64,000 nucleotides of DNA from Coriaria nepalensis (taxonomy: Eukaryota > Streptophyta > Magnoliopsida > Cucurbitales > Coriariaceae). The notes below the pieces were generated by a model. The model was not told where the DNA came from. It did not search any database and saw only the letters and a list, made by a program, of their open reading frames with translations. A program made the translations under genes and the position numbers. The DNA is taken from contig CP114483.1 of assembly GCA_027186245.1 (NCBI GenBank), forward strand, positions 5,404,001-5,468,000. Direction: 5' to 3'. Below, piece by piece: positions 1 to 10,860 of the stretch (within the stretch, counting starts at the first letter, position 1; every line of letters starts with the position of its first letter).

Positions 1-365
1 TTTACTCTCAACGATTCCAGGTAATTAAGGAAGGAAGGAATCCTTAAGTTTTGCTTTAAATTTCACATGGGCCAGGGAGAGGTTGGAAATTTTCTGACCA
101 CTGAAACTAATGAAATCTTATGTACTGTACGAACTTGTAGCTAGAGGTGTTAACTTCGTTGTTAAGACTTGATACATGTATTATTTCTATTGATAATTAA
201 TAAATATCTCTTCATGCTTATCTCATAATATGAGAGAGGGAAAGGTGAGCTGGTGAAGCCCACCGCCTCATCTTTTCCCTTTATTATTATAATATAATAA
301 TATTATTATTTGTCTAAAAATTTAAAGACTAATTTTCTTATGCCAAAAAGATGAACGAGGCATCA
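1..365 (-). repeat. Left (3') LTR of the Tekay-type element, partial
   Basis: This stretch aligns along its whole length with 5895-6273. Shared blocks include the gtgaagcccaccgcctcatc stretch and the AT-rich taatattattatt tract. The LTR boundary is the CATCA at 361-365, matching the right LTR terminus at 6273. The remaining 2 kb of this LTR lies left of the window. A purine-rich stretch just inside (minus strand, about 366-385) is the likely polypurine tract. Confidence 0.85.
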
Positions 366-479
366 TATTCTCCACCGCTTTAAGAAATTCGGTCCCCTAA
401 TTTTAAATACTAGTTTGAACTATGTCGTGAAGAACATATGCACTAGAAAATAATATGCATGAAATGAACTAGGCTTTAA

Positions 480-721
480 CCATTTTGAATGCGTAAGTGA
501 GGAAATTTCTCGTGCATTTCATTTTCTGCTTCTCACGTTGCTTTCTCATAATCATGATTATGCCATAACACCTTCACCAAACCTACATCTTTATTTCGAA
601 GGTGCTTTGTTTGGTGATCAATGATCTTGATTGGTTGTTCCTCATATGAGATATCTTCTTTAAGTTGAATTGAATCAGTTTGCAACACATTTGATGGATC
701 AAGTAGATATTTCCGAAGCAT
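480..721 (-). pseudogene. Integrase C-terminal chromodomain (Tekay type), broken
   Basis: The minus-strand translation begins MLRKYLLDPSNVLQ and runs through EDISYEEQPIKIIDHQTKHLRNKD to LVKVLWHNH. This is the typical Tekay-group chromodomain tail of pol, which in the family is thought to guide integration to particular chromatin. After EKAT the expected tryptophan codon is TGA, so the frame stops about 17 codons early. The remaining EAENEMHEKFP motif is still readable downstream to about 480. The stop fits a TGG to TGA transition. Confidence 0.8.
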
Positions 722-983
722 TGAGATATGAAAGACTAAGTATACATTTGCAAGGGCAGGTGGAAGGGTTAATCAATAAGCCACTACCCCAATCTTCTCT
801 AATATTTCAAAGGGTCTTATATACCTTAAACTTAATTTTATTTTCTTACCAAATCTCATAATACCCTTGGTCAAAAAAATACATGATCACCAACCTCAAA
901 TTGTAGGTCTCGTCGTCGATTATCTGCATATGACTTTTGTCGACCTTGTGCAATCATAACCTTCCTCAAATCAATTGAACTTT

Positions 984-1660
984 TTAATATGCATCTTGAA
1001 CTAAACCTGGTCCCAAAAGCTTTCTTTCAACCAGTTCAAAACAGAAAATAGGAGATCTACATCTACGTCCATTTAAAGCCTTAAAAGGAGCCATTTCAAT
1101 ACTAGCCTGATAATTATTGTTATATGCAAATTCTACTCGCTGTAAATAACAACTGAATCTCGGTCCTATATCCATCACACATGCATGTAGCATACTTCTA
1201 ACGTATGAATAGTCCTTTTAGATCGACCATCAGATTGAGGATGGAAAGTGGTTGTCATATCAAAACTCGTACCAACGGCCTCATTTAATTTTCTCTAGAA
1301 TCTTAAAGTGAATTGAGTCCCTTGATTTGAAACAATCGAAACTGGAACACCATGAAGAGATACTATGCGATAATAAATTTGTGCTAATTGAGCCACATTA
1401 TATATGCTCCTAATGGGAAGAAAATGAGCTAATTTTGTTAATTGATCTATAATAACCCAAATCGAGTCATAACTCTTGTTGGTGGTAAGCCAGTAAGAAA
1501 ATCCATTGTTATATTCTACCACTTCCACTTAGGTGTTGGAAGAGGTTGAAGAGTTCCCATTAGCCTTTGATGTTTGGCTTTCACCTATTGTCATACAAGA
1601 CATCTAGAAATATAATCTGCAACATCCTTCTTCATACTTTCCCACTAGTATAATTTACGA
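984..1660 (-). pseudogene. Ty3/gypsy integrase core, broken
   Basis: Two minus-strand blocks are readable. The upstream block (about 1295-1528) carries the first catalytic aspartate in VIIDQLTKLAHFLP. Further on it has SIVSNQGTQFT, where the family has SIVSDRGTQFT, so the second catalytic aspartate is replaced by asparagine. The second block (984-1193) reads MLHACVMD, then EFAYNNNYQASIEMAPF and NGRRCRSP, the standard C-terminal half of chromoviral integrase. Stops and a frameshift separate the blocks. With an altered DDE triad this integrase cannot be active. Confidence 0.85.
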
Positions 1661-1776
1661 ATATCATAATACATTTTACTGGATCCTAGGTGAATTGTAT
1701 ACAATATATGATGTGCTTCCTCTAAGATTTCACATCTTAAATCATCAACATCTAGTACACATAAATGAGTTTAAAA

Positions 1777-2559
1777 TCAGGGAACTCCATTTTTCTCAAT
1801 AGTAAAATCTTCATGCTGCCCTTTTACAACTTCATCTTGAATCTTGCATAAACGAGAATCTCTTTGTTGTGTAGCTTTGATTCGATCTAATAGAATTGGT
1901 CTAACTCCCACATTAGCTATTAAAACCCTGAAGTCATTACCTCTAAATTCAATGCCTTTATCTACCAACCTATGCAATTCGGATGTCAAAGATCTCTTCC
2001 CTAATGCAATATGAGATAAGCTTCCTAAAGACTTTCTACTAAAAGCATCTGCAACTATATTTGCCTTTCCCAGATGATATAAAATCATACAATCATAGTC
2101 TTTTAACAACTCCATCCAACAATGCTACCTCAAATTTAAGTCCCTCTGAGTGAATATATACTTGAAGCTCTTGTGATCTGTGTAAATTTCACAACTCTCA
2201 CCATACAAGTAATGACTCCATATTTTTAGTGCAAACACTACCGCCGCCATTTCTAAATCATGAGTAGGATAATTTTTCTCATGCCTCTTCAAATGTCTAG
2301 AGGCATAAGCAACAACTCTACCATTTTGCATTAGCACACAGCCTAGTCCAATCCAAGAAGCGTCACAATAATCTACAAAACCACCTGTTCCTGTTGGTAA
2401 AGCAAGAACTAGTGTGGAGGTAAGACAATCTTTGAACTCTTGAAAACTTACTTCACATGTACTCATCCACTGGAACTTAACATTCTTCTGTGTGAGATGA
2501 GTCAAAGGGGTTGCTATATGAGAAAAGTTTTCAATAAAATGCCTATAATATCCCACCAA
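1777..2559 (-). pseudogene. Ty3/gypsy RNase H and linker to integrase, broken
   Basis: The minus-strand translation of 2125-2559 opens with [13 protein letters not shown], the connection after RT, followed by [14 protein letters not shown]. It then shows the RNase H signatures [44 protein letters not shown] and [13 protein letters not shown] stop at about 2116-2124 replaces the expected tryptophan in RRWMELLKDYD. The following block (1777-2115) carries the end of RNase H (GKANIVADAFSRK) and the linker towards the integrase zinc region. Domain length is close to the family norm. Confidence 0.87.
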
Positions 2560-3400
2560 ACTGAGGAAACTACGAACTTCAATTACTAATGTGGGTCTAG
2601 GCCATTATTTAACATCTTCAACTTTCTAAGAATCTACACTTAATCCGTCCTTAGAGATCACATGACCAAGGAATGTAAAACTACTAAGCCAAAACTCACA
2701 TTTCGAGAACTTTGCAAATAACTGATGTTATTTTAGCTTTTGAAGAACCGTTCTCAAATATACTTCATGCTCATGTTCGTTATGCAAATATACCAAGATA
2801 TCATCAATAAAAACATTTATAAAGTGATCCAAGAATGGCTTGAAAATTCTATTCATCAGATCCATGAATGCAGCTAGGGCATTTGTAAGTCCAAAAGACA
2901 TAACTGAAAACTCATAATGTCCATAATGAGTACGGAACACAGTCGTAGGTACCTCCTCCTTCCTTAGTTTCAATTGGTGATAACCCGATCTAAGATCCAT
3001 TTTTTAAAAACAGCCAACACCCTAAAGTTGATTAAATAGATCATCAATACGTTGTAGTGGATATTTATTTCGAATTGTCACTCTATTGAATTATCTATAA
3101 TCAATACAAAGATGATGGGAACTGCCTTTCTTACGAACAAACAAGACTGGAGCACCCCAAGGTGAAGTGTGAGGATGAATAAAACCCTTATCAAGCAACT
3201 CTTAAAGTTGTTCCTTAAGCTTCTTTAGTTCTGTTGGGGCCATTCGATATGGAGGAATAGATATAGGCTCCATTCCTGGAACTAAGTCAATAAAAGTCTC
3301 TATCTCTTAATCTAGAGGTAACCTTGGAAAATCTTCAGGAAACACATCAAAAAACTCATTGACCACTACAATATCCGATAGACTACTACTCTCCTTAACT
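2560..3400 (-). pseudogene. Ty3/gypsy reverse transcriptase, broken
   Basis: The best preserved block (2728-3000, minus strand) starts [18 protein letters not shown] and includes [22 protein letters not shown]. It ends with [19 protein letters not shown], so both aspartates of the catalytic FIDD box survive. Upstream (3000-3400) the palm and finger region is recognisable in pieces but has stops and frameshifts, as does the segment joining RT to RNase H (2560-2727). The block is decayed but retains catalytic residues, unlike the RTs of copia A and D in this window. Confidence 0.87.
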
Positions 3401-3452
3401 TCTGTATCTTACGCAAAGGCCAAGTACGCCACATAACCCTTTGTCAACATCT

Positions 3453-3767
3453 TTATTTCTTTAAGAAAATATCATAACCTATAAGGAGTTGCATTGTAAT
3501 CTCCTTGAAATAAAACTCAGTAACATCTGGAGGTTTAAACTTCACCATCTTATCATGACAATCAATTACAGCATGACTAGAAGCTAACCAATGCATACCA
3601 AGGATCATGTCAAAATTCAATATATCCAATTGAATCAGATCAACACACAATTCATAATCACTCACAAAGACAACACAACCTTTATAAACGAGATGTACCA
3701 CTATTGTCTCTCCTATTAGTGTGCTTACAAATGCAAGACACATATTTAAGGTGAAAACAATTGACAC
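3453..3767 (-). pseudogene. Ty3/gypsy aspartic protease, N-terminally deleted
   Basis: The minus-strand translation includes VDLIQLDILNFDMILGMHWL followed by SSHAVIDCHDKMVKF. This is the second half of the retropepsin-like protease of Tekay-group elements (family form: LLxLDMxDFDVILGMDWL...AILDCH). The catalytic DSGA segment, normally upstream, is absent, because the reading runs within about 80 bases into the primer-binding site. The deletion therefore removed gag and the protease active site together. Confidence 0.8.
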
Positions 3768-3841
3768 TAAAGAATCTTACAAAAAGATTTCTATGCTTCA
3801 TTATATAGTCTAATGAAAACTAAGGCTTTGACTCGAAGTCC

Positions 3842-3870
3842 GCTCTGATACCAAGTCTTCTCTAATACCA
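3842..3870 (-). promoter_or_regulatory. Duplicated tRNA-Met primer-binding site
   Basis: On the minus strand this is TGGTATCAGAGC (3842-3853), matching the usual initiator-tRNA-Met primer site, and a second version TGGTATTAGAG (3860-3870). The plus strand shows a 17-bp unit in tandem: CTCTGATACCAAGTCTT then CTCTAATACCAAGTC. The second copy lies four bases from the LTR start at 3875, the normal spacing. The first copy is the better match to the tRNA. Confidence 0.75.
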
Positions 3871-4600
3871 AGTCTGTTACAACCTGATTTACCAGATCCG
3901 CAACCGATGTAAGAATTACATAACTAGAGATATCTAGAGACAAAACACGAGGAATCTAGAGTTATATAATCCTCACAAGCCTATCTTTTACTTGCTTTAA
4001 AATATCAGAATCTAAGAAACATATAAACCCAAGATTTTGCACACATCATAAAACTGTGATTTATAAGCCATATATTGAACGTGTATAGGTCAACAAAACT
4101 ATGCACAAAACTCATGCTAAACACATCAGCTAAAATAAGACTTCTATATACAATGTCTTACATCTATTCTTATTTTACATCACTTAACTAACTATACAGT
4201 GGAGCTTTTATATTAACACCAAAATAATAGGTCCACTAAAATGAAGTGGTACTAAAGGATGAAATGGGAAACCATTGTGCAATCCGCCTGAAGGACTCTA
4301 TCTCTTCTAATCTTAAAATTTATAATGAAGAAAGGAATGTGTATAAAACTCATTGAGAGATAACTACAACATATTAGAAGTTCAACCCATGTAAAGATGC
4401 AATTTCATTGAAACTGTCTCAAATAATACACACTTTCATAAAGTAATACAGATTCACACCAATTCTTTTTGATCTCGAATAAAATCATTTGCAATATTAG
4501 TTTTGAAGATATACCTTGCAATACTTATGCTTGTTATCATAATCGAAACAATTAAACTATCAGTGAATCTATATAGAGATCATATAATCAAATAAGTGGA

Positions 4601-4762
4601 GGATTCAAGAGGCGGCCCCCGTGGCACTTTGCTTCTGCTCGGGGTTCAAGAGGTGGCCCCCGTGGGACTTTACTCCCATTAAGGATTCAAGAGGTGGCTC
4701 CCGTGGGACTTTGCTTCTACTAGGGGTTCAAGAGTGGTCCCCATGACACTTTGCTCCTATCA
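4601..4762. repeat. Four-copy tandem repeat of about 41 bp inside the LTR
   Basis: The unit begins GGATTCAAGAGG, continues with a (C)GGCCCCCGTGG block and ends with ACTTTGCTTCT. Copies start near 4601, 4643, 4683 and 4725, and the last is the most diverged. It is more GC-rich than the surrounding AT-rich LTR. Confidence 0.85.
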
Positions 4763-5397
4763 AAATACTTTCATAAGAAGTTTAATATGCGGGACCATTA
4801 CAGTAACATCTCACCGCTATTCCTCTACCCACGGGATGATACATATAGGAATAATTTCATATAATAGGAACCTGTTATGCAGGTAATCACAATCCAATAA
4901 TAGAGAATACTATGCGCACATAGTCCAGTAAACCAAATGTTGGAATAGGGTCCCCAAAAAAAAACCTCAAATGCCATTCAAATCTATATAATACATAGTT
5001 TACAAGACATAAAGCATATATTCATGAAATCTTTATTTCAATCAAATAACTTCCATTAATCAATTATATAGAATAAAAGTCATGAAATAGCATAAGCATC
5101 TTTTATTCATCTCAAAACCATTGAAAAGTAATATACTATAATTATCAACTCACATTTAGCCTCTGATGGGTCTAATCGGTTCAAACCCCAGATAAAGTAG
5201 TAGAATGATCCTCCAATGGTTCTAAATACCAAAACATGCAAAGATGGAAAATGTGATCATTAGGGATGTCCAACGTAATTCAAATAACAAAACTTACTAA
5301 ATTATGCTTCATATCCCTTTTTCAAGTTCTAATTCTGCTTAAAACATATAGTTTAATATTAAAGTATTGTTGTTACTATAGTAGATGTTGACCTATC

Positions 5398-5690
5398 AAC
5401 CCCGTCGACCCTGTTGACCCATCGAGTACTTCACATACTCGATGTGTTGAGTGCATCGACCCATCGAGTACTTTGCATACTAAAGGAATTGAGTGTGTCG
5501 ACCCATCGAGCCGTTGACCCATCGACACATCGACCATGTCTAGTACTTCGCATACTAGAGGCGTCGAGTGCATCAACCCATCGAGCCATATATATATTTG
5601 AAGGCATCGAGCCCGTCGACCCATTCATATATTAAAGGAATCGATCCCGTTGACCTATTCATATACTAAAGGTGTTGACCCTACATTTAA
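5398..5690. repeat. Irregular TCGACCCATCGAG tandem array inside the LTR
   Basis: The array consists of repeated (A/G)TCGACCCATCGAG cores alternating with GTACTT(C/T)(A/G)CATACT and later TATACTAAAGG spacers. Spacing is irregular (roughly 30-60 bp). It is rich in CpG compared with its surroundings. Confidence 0.75.
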
Positions 5691-6273
5691 AGCTTGACAT
5701 ATTCGAAACCTTACTAATCAATTACGATGTATTAACCTTGATCTATCATAAGAGAAGTAAGGATCTCAAGTACAATAGCAGTGATGATTCTTAATAGAAG
5801 TAACCCTCACTGGTATTGTCAAGCTTCAAACTGATGATAAGGATCACGGTCTATGAGCTTCAGGCGATTTTTCCCCTACGTTAGAATCCTTACTTTCACT
5901 CTCACCGATTCCAAGTTATAGAAGAAGGAAAGAATCTTTGAGTTCTGCTTGAAATTTTGCATGGGGTAGGGAGATGTGAGAAATGTTTTGACCACCAAAG
6001 CTAATGAGATAATATATATTGTATGAAGTTGCAGCTGGAGGTGTTAACTTCATAGTTAAGACTTGAAACCTGTATTGTTTCTATTAATAACCAATAAATA
6101 TATCTTCATGCCTATCTCATAATATGAGAGTGGGAAGAGTGAGATGGTGAAGCCCACCGCCTCATCTTTTCCCTTTATTATTATAATATAATATTATTAT
6201 TATATTATAATTATTATTAGTGTAAAAATTTAAAGACTTATTTTCTTATACCAAAAAGATGAACGGAGCATCA

Positions 6274-6622
6274 CATATTTAATTCAAATTAATTTAAAAA
6301 AGTTCTTAAATTAGAAAATAGTGTTGAATGGAAAGCCTAATAGAATTCTCTAAATACATCTTATTCTAACTATGAGCAGATGCGAAAATAATTATAAAAA
6401 AAAAACTAGTCATCTCTACGTGCTCACACACATCCTAGTGTGTTGAGGATCGTGGTGTGAGTCTTAACGATCGACCTGCATAGGCTAAGGTATGAACTGT
6501 TCATCTAGCATATGGGATTAATTTATATATATCTAAAGGATCGCTAATAGGTTTTAGAAAATTTTTGTTATATACTGGGACTAACAATTATTTCCACTGC
6601 GAATTTTAAACCCATTTTAAAC
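6274..6622 (+). repeat. Truncated 5' LTR of copia A
   Basis: This matches the last 370 bp of the LTR at 12244-14282 and of the solo LTR at 22619-24381. Shared landmarks are a TATA-like CTAAATACATCTTATTC, CACGTGCTCACA-like sequence, GTGTGAGTCTTAACGATCGA, and ATCTAGCATATGGGATTAAT. Its left part is cut off at the Tekay LTR end (6273). No convincing primer-binding site follows; the next bases are GCTATGTGGG. Confidence 0.85.
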
Positions 6623-8627
6623 CCGCTATGTGGGATTCTTGCATTATCATATATATGTGATATGTATGTTGAATGGATATTTATGTTTTATAAATGTATG
6701 GTTAATGTAATGGATCGTTAATTATATGCTCATTTTGGGTTAGGAATTTCTTTAATTTTCATTTTCTAGATTTTGTATAAGCCATTAGGGACATAGGAAT
6801 TTTTGTACAATTTTTTTGTTGTTGTTAAATTATGCGCGATAGGGAGGAAAAAGAAACCCCGCGACGGGGCTCCATGGGTGGCAACTAGTGGCGATCACAA
6901 GGCCACCCTTGTTTTGCTACATGGCAAGCCAGAAGCCTACGAGACTATCCCATGGCAACCGCTAGGGGCTATGGGAATGTCTCACGGTGCCACAACCGCA
7001 GGCCATGAGATTGTCTCGTGGCGCAACCTAATCGTGAGACTATCTCATGACCAGAGGCTGCTGGTTAGACCAATGGCTATCCCAGCCGATCACTCCGGCT
7101 AGTGTGCGCAGCCACACGTGACGGTAGCTATCCCAAGCCACAACTGCCTGCAGCGTGCCCTAGGGTTTTGCACGGGCTTCAGCTCGTGATGCTCTAGTGT
7201 ATTGAGTCATGGGTTCGACTCATGACCCACAAAGTCAATGGGTTTGACCCATTTATTGTGTGGCCCAAAAATATTATATTTTTAAGCCCATTAACTTAAT
7301 AATGGATTTTAGAAAAAATCAAATAACTTGTTGGGCTTAACTCAAGAAGTCTAATTAAGTTAAATATTTAATTGGGGTTAGAAAAATTATTTTTCTCGGG
7401 ATAATGGAATTGAGTTTGAATTACAAAATTACCAATTGGGCGTAGATTCGAGATGGAGCAAACTTAGGGAAAATTGTAACAATTGAAGCTCTTATGTAAT
7501 TTTTTTATTTCTTTGTATTTTTCCGAATGTTGTAATTTCTAAAAATACCCAAAATTATCTGGTCCATTATATCTATTTATTTATTTGGAATGAATTTATT
7601 GATAACATATTCATACATTAGTCAATTACAGGCAATACATGAATGCCCACAAAGTTTTATTTTTAAATCATGCATTTCATAAGTAGAAACATGATTTATT
7701 AGGATTATCCTATTTGTTTATGTGATTTATTTGACGGAATTAATTACATAAATATATTAAGTTTTAACGAGTTAAACTTAGGAATCACACCTAATAAAGT
7801 CAAACATTTACATTAGGACTTTGTTGACCAACTTTGTAAAAAGGAGTTTTATTAAGGTAATGCGAAAATAATTGGGCTATTAGTTACAAATTAGGTTCAC
7901 CTAATAAGATTAGACTCATATTAAGATATGAATTAAGAAGTTTAAATTGAACCTAGGCCCAATATGATTAGCAATTATAATTAGTAGGATTACATTCATT
8001 GGTTAATTAACTAGTAATTAATTTATATTTAATTAATTAGTTTTATTTGAAAAACATATAAAATACTGAGTGGAAGAAGGTTGATATGAAAATATAACAT
8101 ATGGTCTCCATTATTAGTACAACGCTGTGAGATATGGAAAGGGCCTCGAGATGACTTTGTTTTCGTCTCCCTAAGGAAGGTTTCAGACCATATCAATACC
8201 AAGGTTGGTTTCTTGAGAAGATAGGGAAAAGTGATGTATTTTGAACATGACCAACCCTAAGGCGGCAAAATTTTGAGTTAAGTCATGAATTCCGAAAAAA
8301 TATGTTATACTCACAAAGACTTATTTAAGCTTTAATCGGTTAACTGTGTCTTGACCAAATAACAGGTAAATTGTGAGTAAAAGAGAAAATATAAGATATT
8401 TTTAGTTTTACTTGTAAGTTTTGGAATGTCTCAAAATTAATTTGAAATTAATATTACCGACCCAAAGGCAGCATATTAATTGTTGAGTTAATTTATCATG
8501 GTTTAGTAATAAATAATTTTATGTGTTTTATTTGTTGCATTCATAATCAAATTTACTATTTCGAAACTTTGATATTTATTTCAATAATTATGTATTATGT
8601 ATGTTTCATTTAATTTCAGCAATCATC
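6623..8627 (+). other. Non-coding leader of copia A
   Basis: About 2 kb without a believable gene. Positions 6840-7210 are clearly more GC-rich than the rest. The open frame there (6803-7102) has no recognisable domain. The remainder is AT-rich. The leader ends in TTTAATTTCAGC directly before the gag start, which resembles a 3' splice site. Copia B, C and D also have long leaders with one GC-rich patch. Confidence 0.6.
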
Positions 8628-9400
8628 ATGTCTTCAATCAATAAGCTTGTTATCGGTTACTCAACGAATACAAATTAACTGGTGATAATTTTATGAGATG
8701 GAAATCAAACTTAAATATGGTATTAATTTGTGAGAACCATAAATTTGTCTTGACTGAGGAATATCTTTAAGAAGCTGCTGCTAATGCTGCTCATAATGTA
8801 TGGGAAAAGTATGACCATTGGATCCAATCCAATAACAAAATCCAATAACAAAGCCAAATGCTACATGTTGATGAGCTTGAGTGATGTTCTTAGGAAGAAA
8901 CATGAAAATGTGTAGACTGTATATGAGATATTGGAGTCTTTCTAGGCCTTGTTCGGGCAGCGATCCAACCAGAGTCATCATGAGGCTACTAGAACCTATA
9001 TGAACGCTAAGGTGAAGAAAAGACTTTATGTTAGAGATCATGTTTTAAACATGATTAACACGATGCATGAGGAGGATATACACGGGGCTACCATTTATGA
9101 GCGCACTCAAGTTAGCATCATACATGACTCAGATGTTAAATGAATTGATGACTTTTGAGATCCTTAATAAGACAAGGTCCAAAGAGGGTAAAGCAAATGT
9201 TGCTTAATAAAATCCGTTTTCTTCTTATGCTAAGAACAATATGAGGAATAACACCAATGGTAAGGACAAGAAGGGAAATAATGCCAAGAAGTCGCTTAAA
9301 GGCAAAGATAATAAGAAGAATGACAACTCTAAGAAAAAAAAATGAAAGGGAAAGTGTTTGCATTGTGGAGTTGATTTCCATTGGAAGAGAAACTGTAAAA
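8628..9400 (+). pseudogene. Copia A GAG with CCHC zinc knuckle, broken
   Basis: ATG at 8628 starts MSSINKLVIGYSTN, followed by LTGDNFMRWKSNLNMVL and ICENHKFVLTEE, a standard copia GAG N-terminus. Stops occur at the end of TEEYL and later. The middle (8949-9143) reads NQSHHEATRTYMNAKVKKRL and MINTMHEEDIHGATI. A lysine/asparagine-rich stretch precedes the zinc knuckle C-L-H-C-G-V-D-F-H-W-K-R-N-C at 9355-9396, a perfect CX2CX4HX4C nucleic-acid-binding motif. This polyprotein part would package the RNA. Confidence 0.87.
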
Positions 9401-9893
9401 AGTCTCTGTCCGAGCTAAAGGAGAAAAAGAAAGGTAAATTTGATTTACTTGTTTTAGAAGCCTGTTTAGTGGAAGTTGATTTGTCATCTTGGATAATAGA
9501 TTTAGGAGCCACTAATCATGTTTGTTCATCTTTACAAATACTTAGTCTTCCAGGGAGCTTGTTATTGGGGAGGTGATGATAAGAGTTAGTAGTGGTTCGA
9601 TCATTTCAAAAAATGCAATAGGAGTACTCCGTTTAGTTTATAGTAATAATTATCTTGTTTTGAATAATATTTACTTTATTCTTGGCTTTGGTATAAATTT
9701 GATTTCTTTATCTATATTGCATGAACAAGATTTTGATATTTCTTATAGTAATAATAAGATTATTATTTCTAAGAAAGTTTTTGATATTTGTCATGCAAAA
9801 CAAACTAATGGACTATATCTGCTTAAACCGAATGAACGATCGGTAAATAGTTTGGAATTATTTGAAGTAACAAATCCTAAATTTAACAAATGA
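9401..9893 (+). pseudogene. Copia A protease, active-site serine lost
   Basis: The retropepsin site reads WIIDLGATNHVCSS at about 9490-9531, where copia elements have WIxDSGATNH. The serine after the catalytic aspartate is leucine. A frame change follows, then 9573-9893 carries the rest of protease and the region before integrase: VLNNIYFILGFGINLISLSIL, FDISYSNNK and ICHAKQTNGLYLL. The domain is otherwise of normal length. Confidence 0.83.
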
Positions 9894-10860
9894 AAAAACG
9901 TTTCTCAAAGTAATGATACGAACATTTGGCATCTTAGGTTGGGACTTATCAATCACGATAGGATAAACAAGTTCGTAAAGGATGGTCCTTTAAGATAGAT
10001 AACTATTGCACTCTTCCGATTTGTGAATCCTATCTAGAAGAAAAGATGACTAAGAGACCTTTCTCTGCAAAGAGCCAAAGAGCCAAGAACCATTTTAGTT
10101 AGTACATAGCGACATTTATGGTCCTATAAATGTATAAGAAAGAGGTGGTTATGAATATTCCATCACCTTCATTGATGATTATTCTAGATACGGTTACATA
10201 TACCTAATGCAAAGGAAATCTGAAACTTTTAAAAAGTTTAAAGAATTCCGAGTTGAAGCTGAAAAACAGTTAAGAAAATCACTTAAAACACTTTGATAAG
10301 ATCAATGAGGTGAATACCTTTATTTTGAGTTCAACGATCAATTAGTGAAGCATGGTATTCTATCCTAACTCACAGCACCTGAAATACCACAGCAGAATGG
10401 TGTTGCAAAAAGGAGAAACAAAACCTTATTAGTATAGTTAGGTCAATGTTGAGCTACTCATCCCTACCACTCACATTCTTGGGATATGAACTTCAAACCG
10501 CGATATACATTTTAAATGAAGTTCCATCTAAGTTTGTACAAAAGACACCTTTAGAGTTGTGGAATGGAACCAAACCTAGTTTACACCATTTTCGCATATA
10601 GGGGTGTCCATCACACGTGCTGAAATCAAAGACTAGGAAGTTGGATTCACAATTTGAAGTTTGCATATTCATTGGCTATGCTCCCGTCATAAGGGGAGGT
10701 TACTTTTATAGTCCTAGTGAGAAAAAAGTGTTTGTATCGACAAATGCAACCTTTCTTGAACATGACTATATGACAAAGTACAAACCTCGTAGTAAGGTAG
10801 TACTAGAGGAATTGAATTATGATTAGATCAAACCATTTCAATCACTATATAATACATAAC
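9894..10860 (+). pseudogene. Copia A integrase, broken
   Basis: The GAG-pre-integrase motif is visible as NIWHLRLGLINHDRINKFVK (about 9920-9980). The core follows as HSDIYGPINV, ERGGYEYSITFIDDYSRYGY and LMQRKSETFKKFKEFRVE, with the first DDE aspartate present. The region around the second aspartate and NGVAKRRN is readable but frameshifted. The C-terminal part reads YILNEVPSKFVQKTPLELWN and, at 10617-10826, LKSKTRKLDSQFEVCIFIGY. A stop replaces the expected tryptophan before GCPSHVL. Confidence 0.85.

Larger units (their letters stand above)
1..6273 (-). mobile_element. Tekay/Del-type Ty3/gypsy retrotransposon, gag-less, minus strand
   Basis: Read on the minus strand the domain order is protease, RT, RNase H, integrase, chromodomain, which is the Ty3/gypsy order. 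The chromodomain at the pol C-terminus places it among chromoviruses, closest in wording to Tekay/Del. Two copies of the same terminal sequence (1-365 and about 5895-6273) mark the LTRs. The left one is cut by the window start. There is room for only about 80 bp between the primer-binding site and the middle of protease, so gag and the protease active site are deleted. The right end abuts a broken copia LTR, so this element inserted into copia A. The left flank and target duplication are outside the window. Confidence 0.85.
3875..6273 (-). repeat. Right (5') LTR of the Tekay-type element, about 2.4 kb
   Basis: The LTR begins TGTTACAACC next to the primer-binding site and ends ATCA at 6273, giving TG...CA ends. 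It is 2399 bp, within the large-LTR range of Tekay/Del elements. Its last 380 bp match 1-365. It holds two internal tandem repeats (4601-4762 and about 5398-5690) and no coding capacity that I believe. Short open frames across 5376-5635 are translations of the repeat. Confidence 0.8.

Noticed and set aside
4601..4762. Regular repeats that might be a CRISPR-like array
   Set aside because: Units are directly adjacent without unique spacers, lie inside a plant LTR, and there are no cas-like genes.
5376..5635. Overlapping open frames on both strands with peptide repeats (STHRVL, DGSTHS)
   Set aside because: They are translations of the tandem repeat in the LTR, open in several frames at once because the unit lacks stops.
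6803..7102. 99-codon frame in a GC-rich patch
   Set aside because: No known domain; lies in the copia A leader, and open length is explained by local GC content.
9136..9512. Two minus-strand frames with F/L-rich translations
   Set aside because: Shadows of the lysine-rich GAG region on the plus strand.
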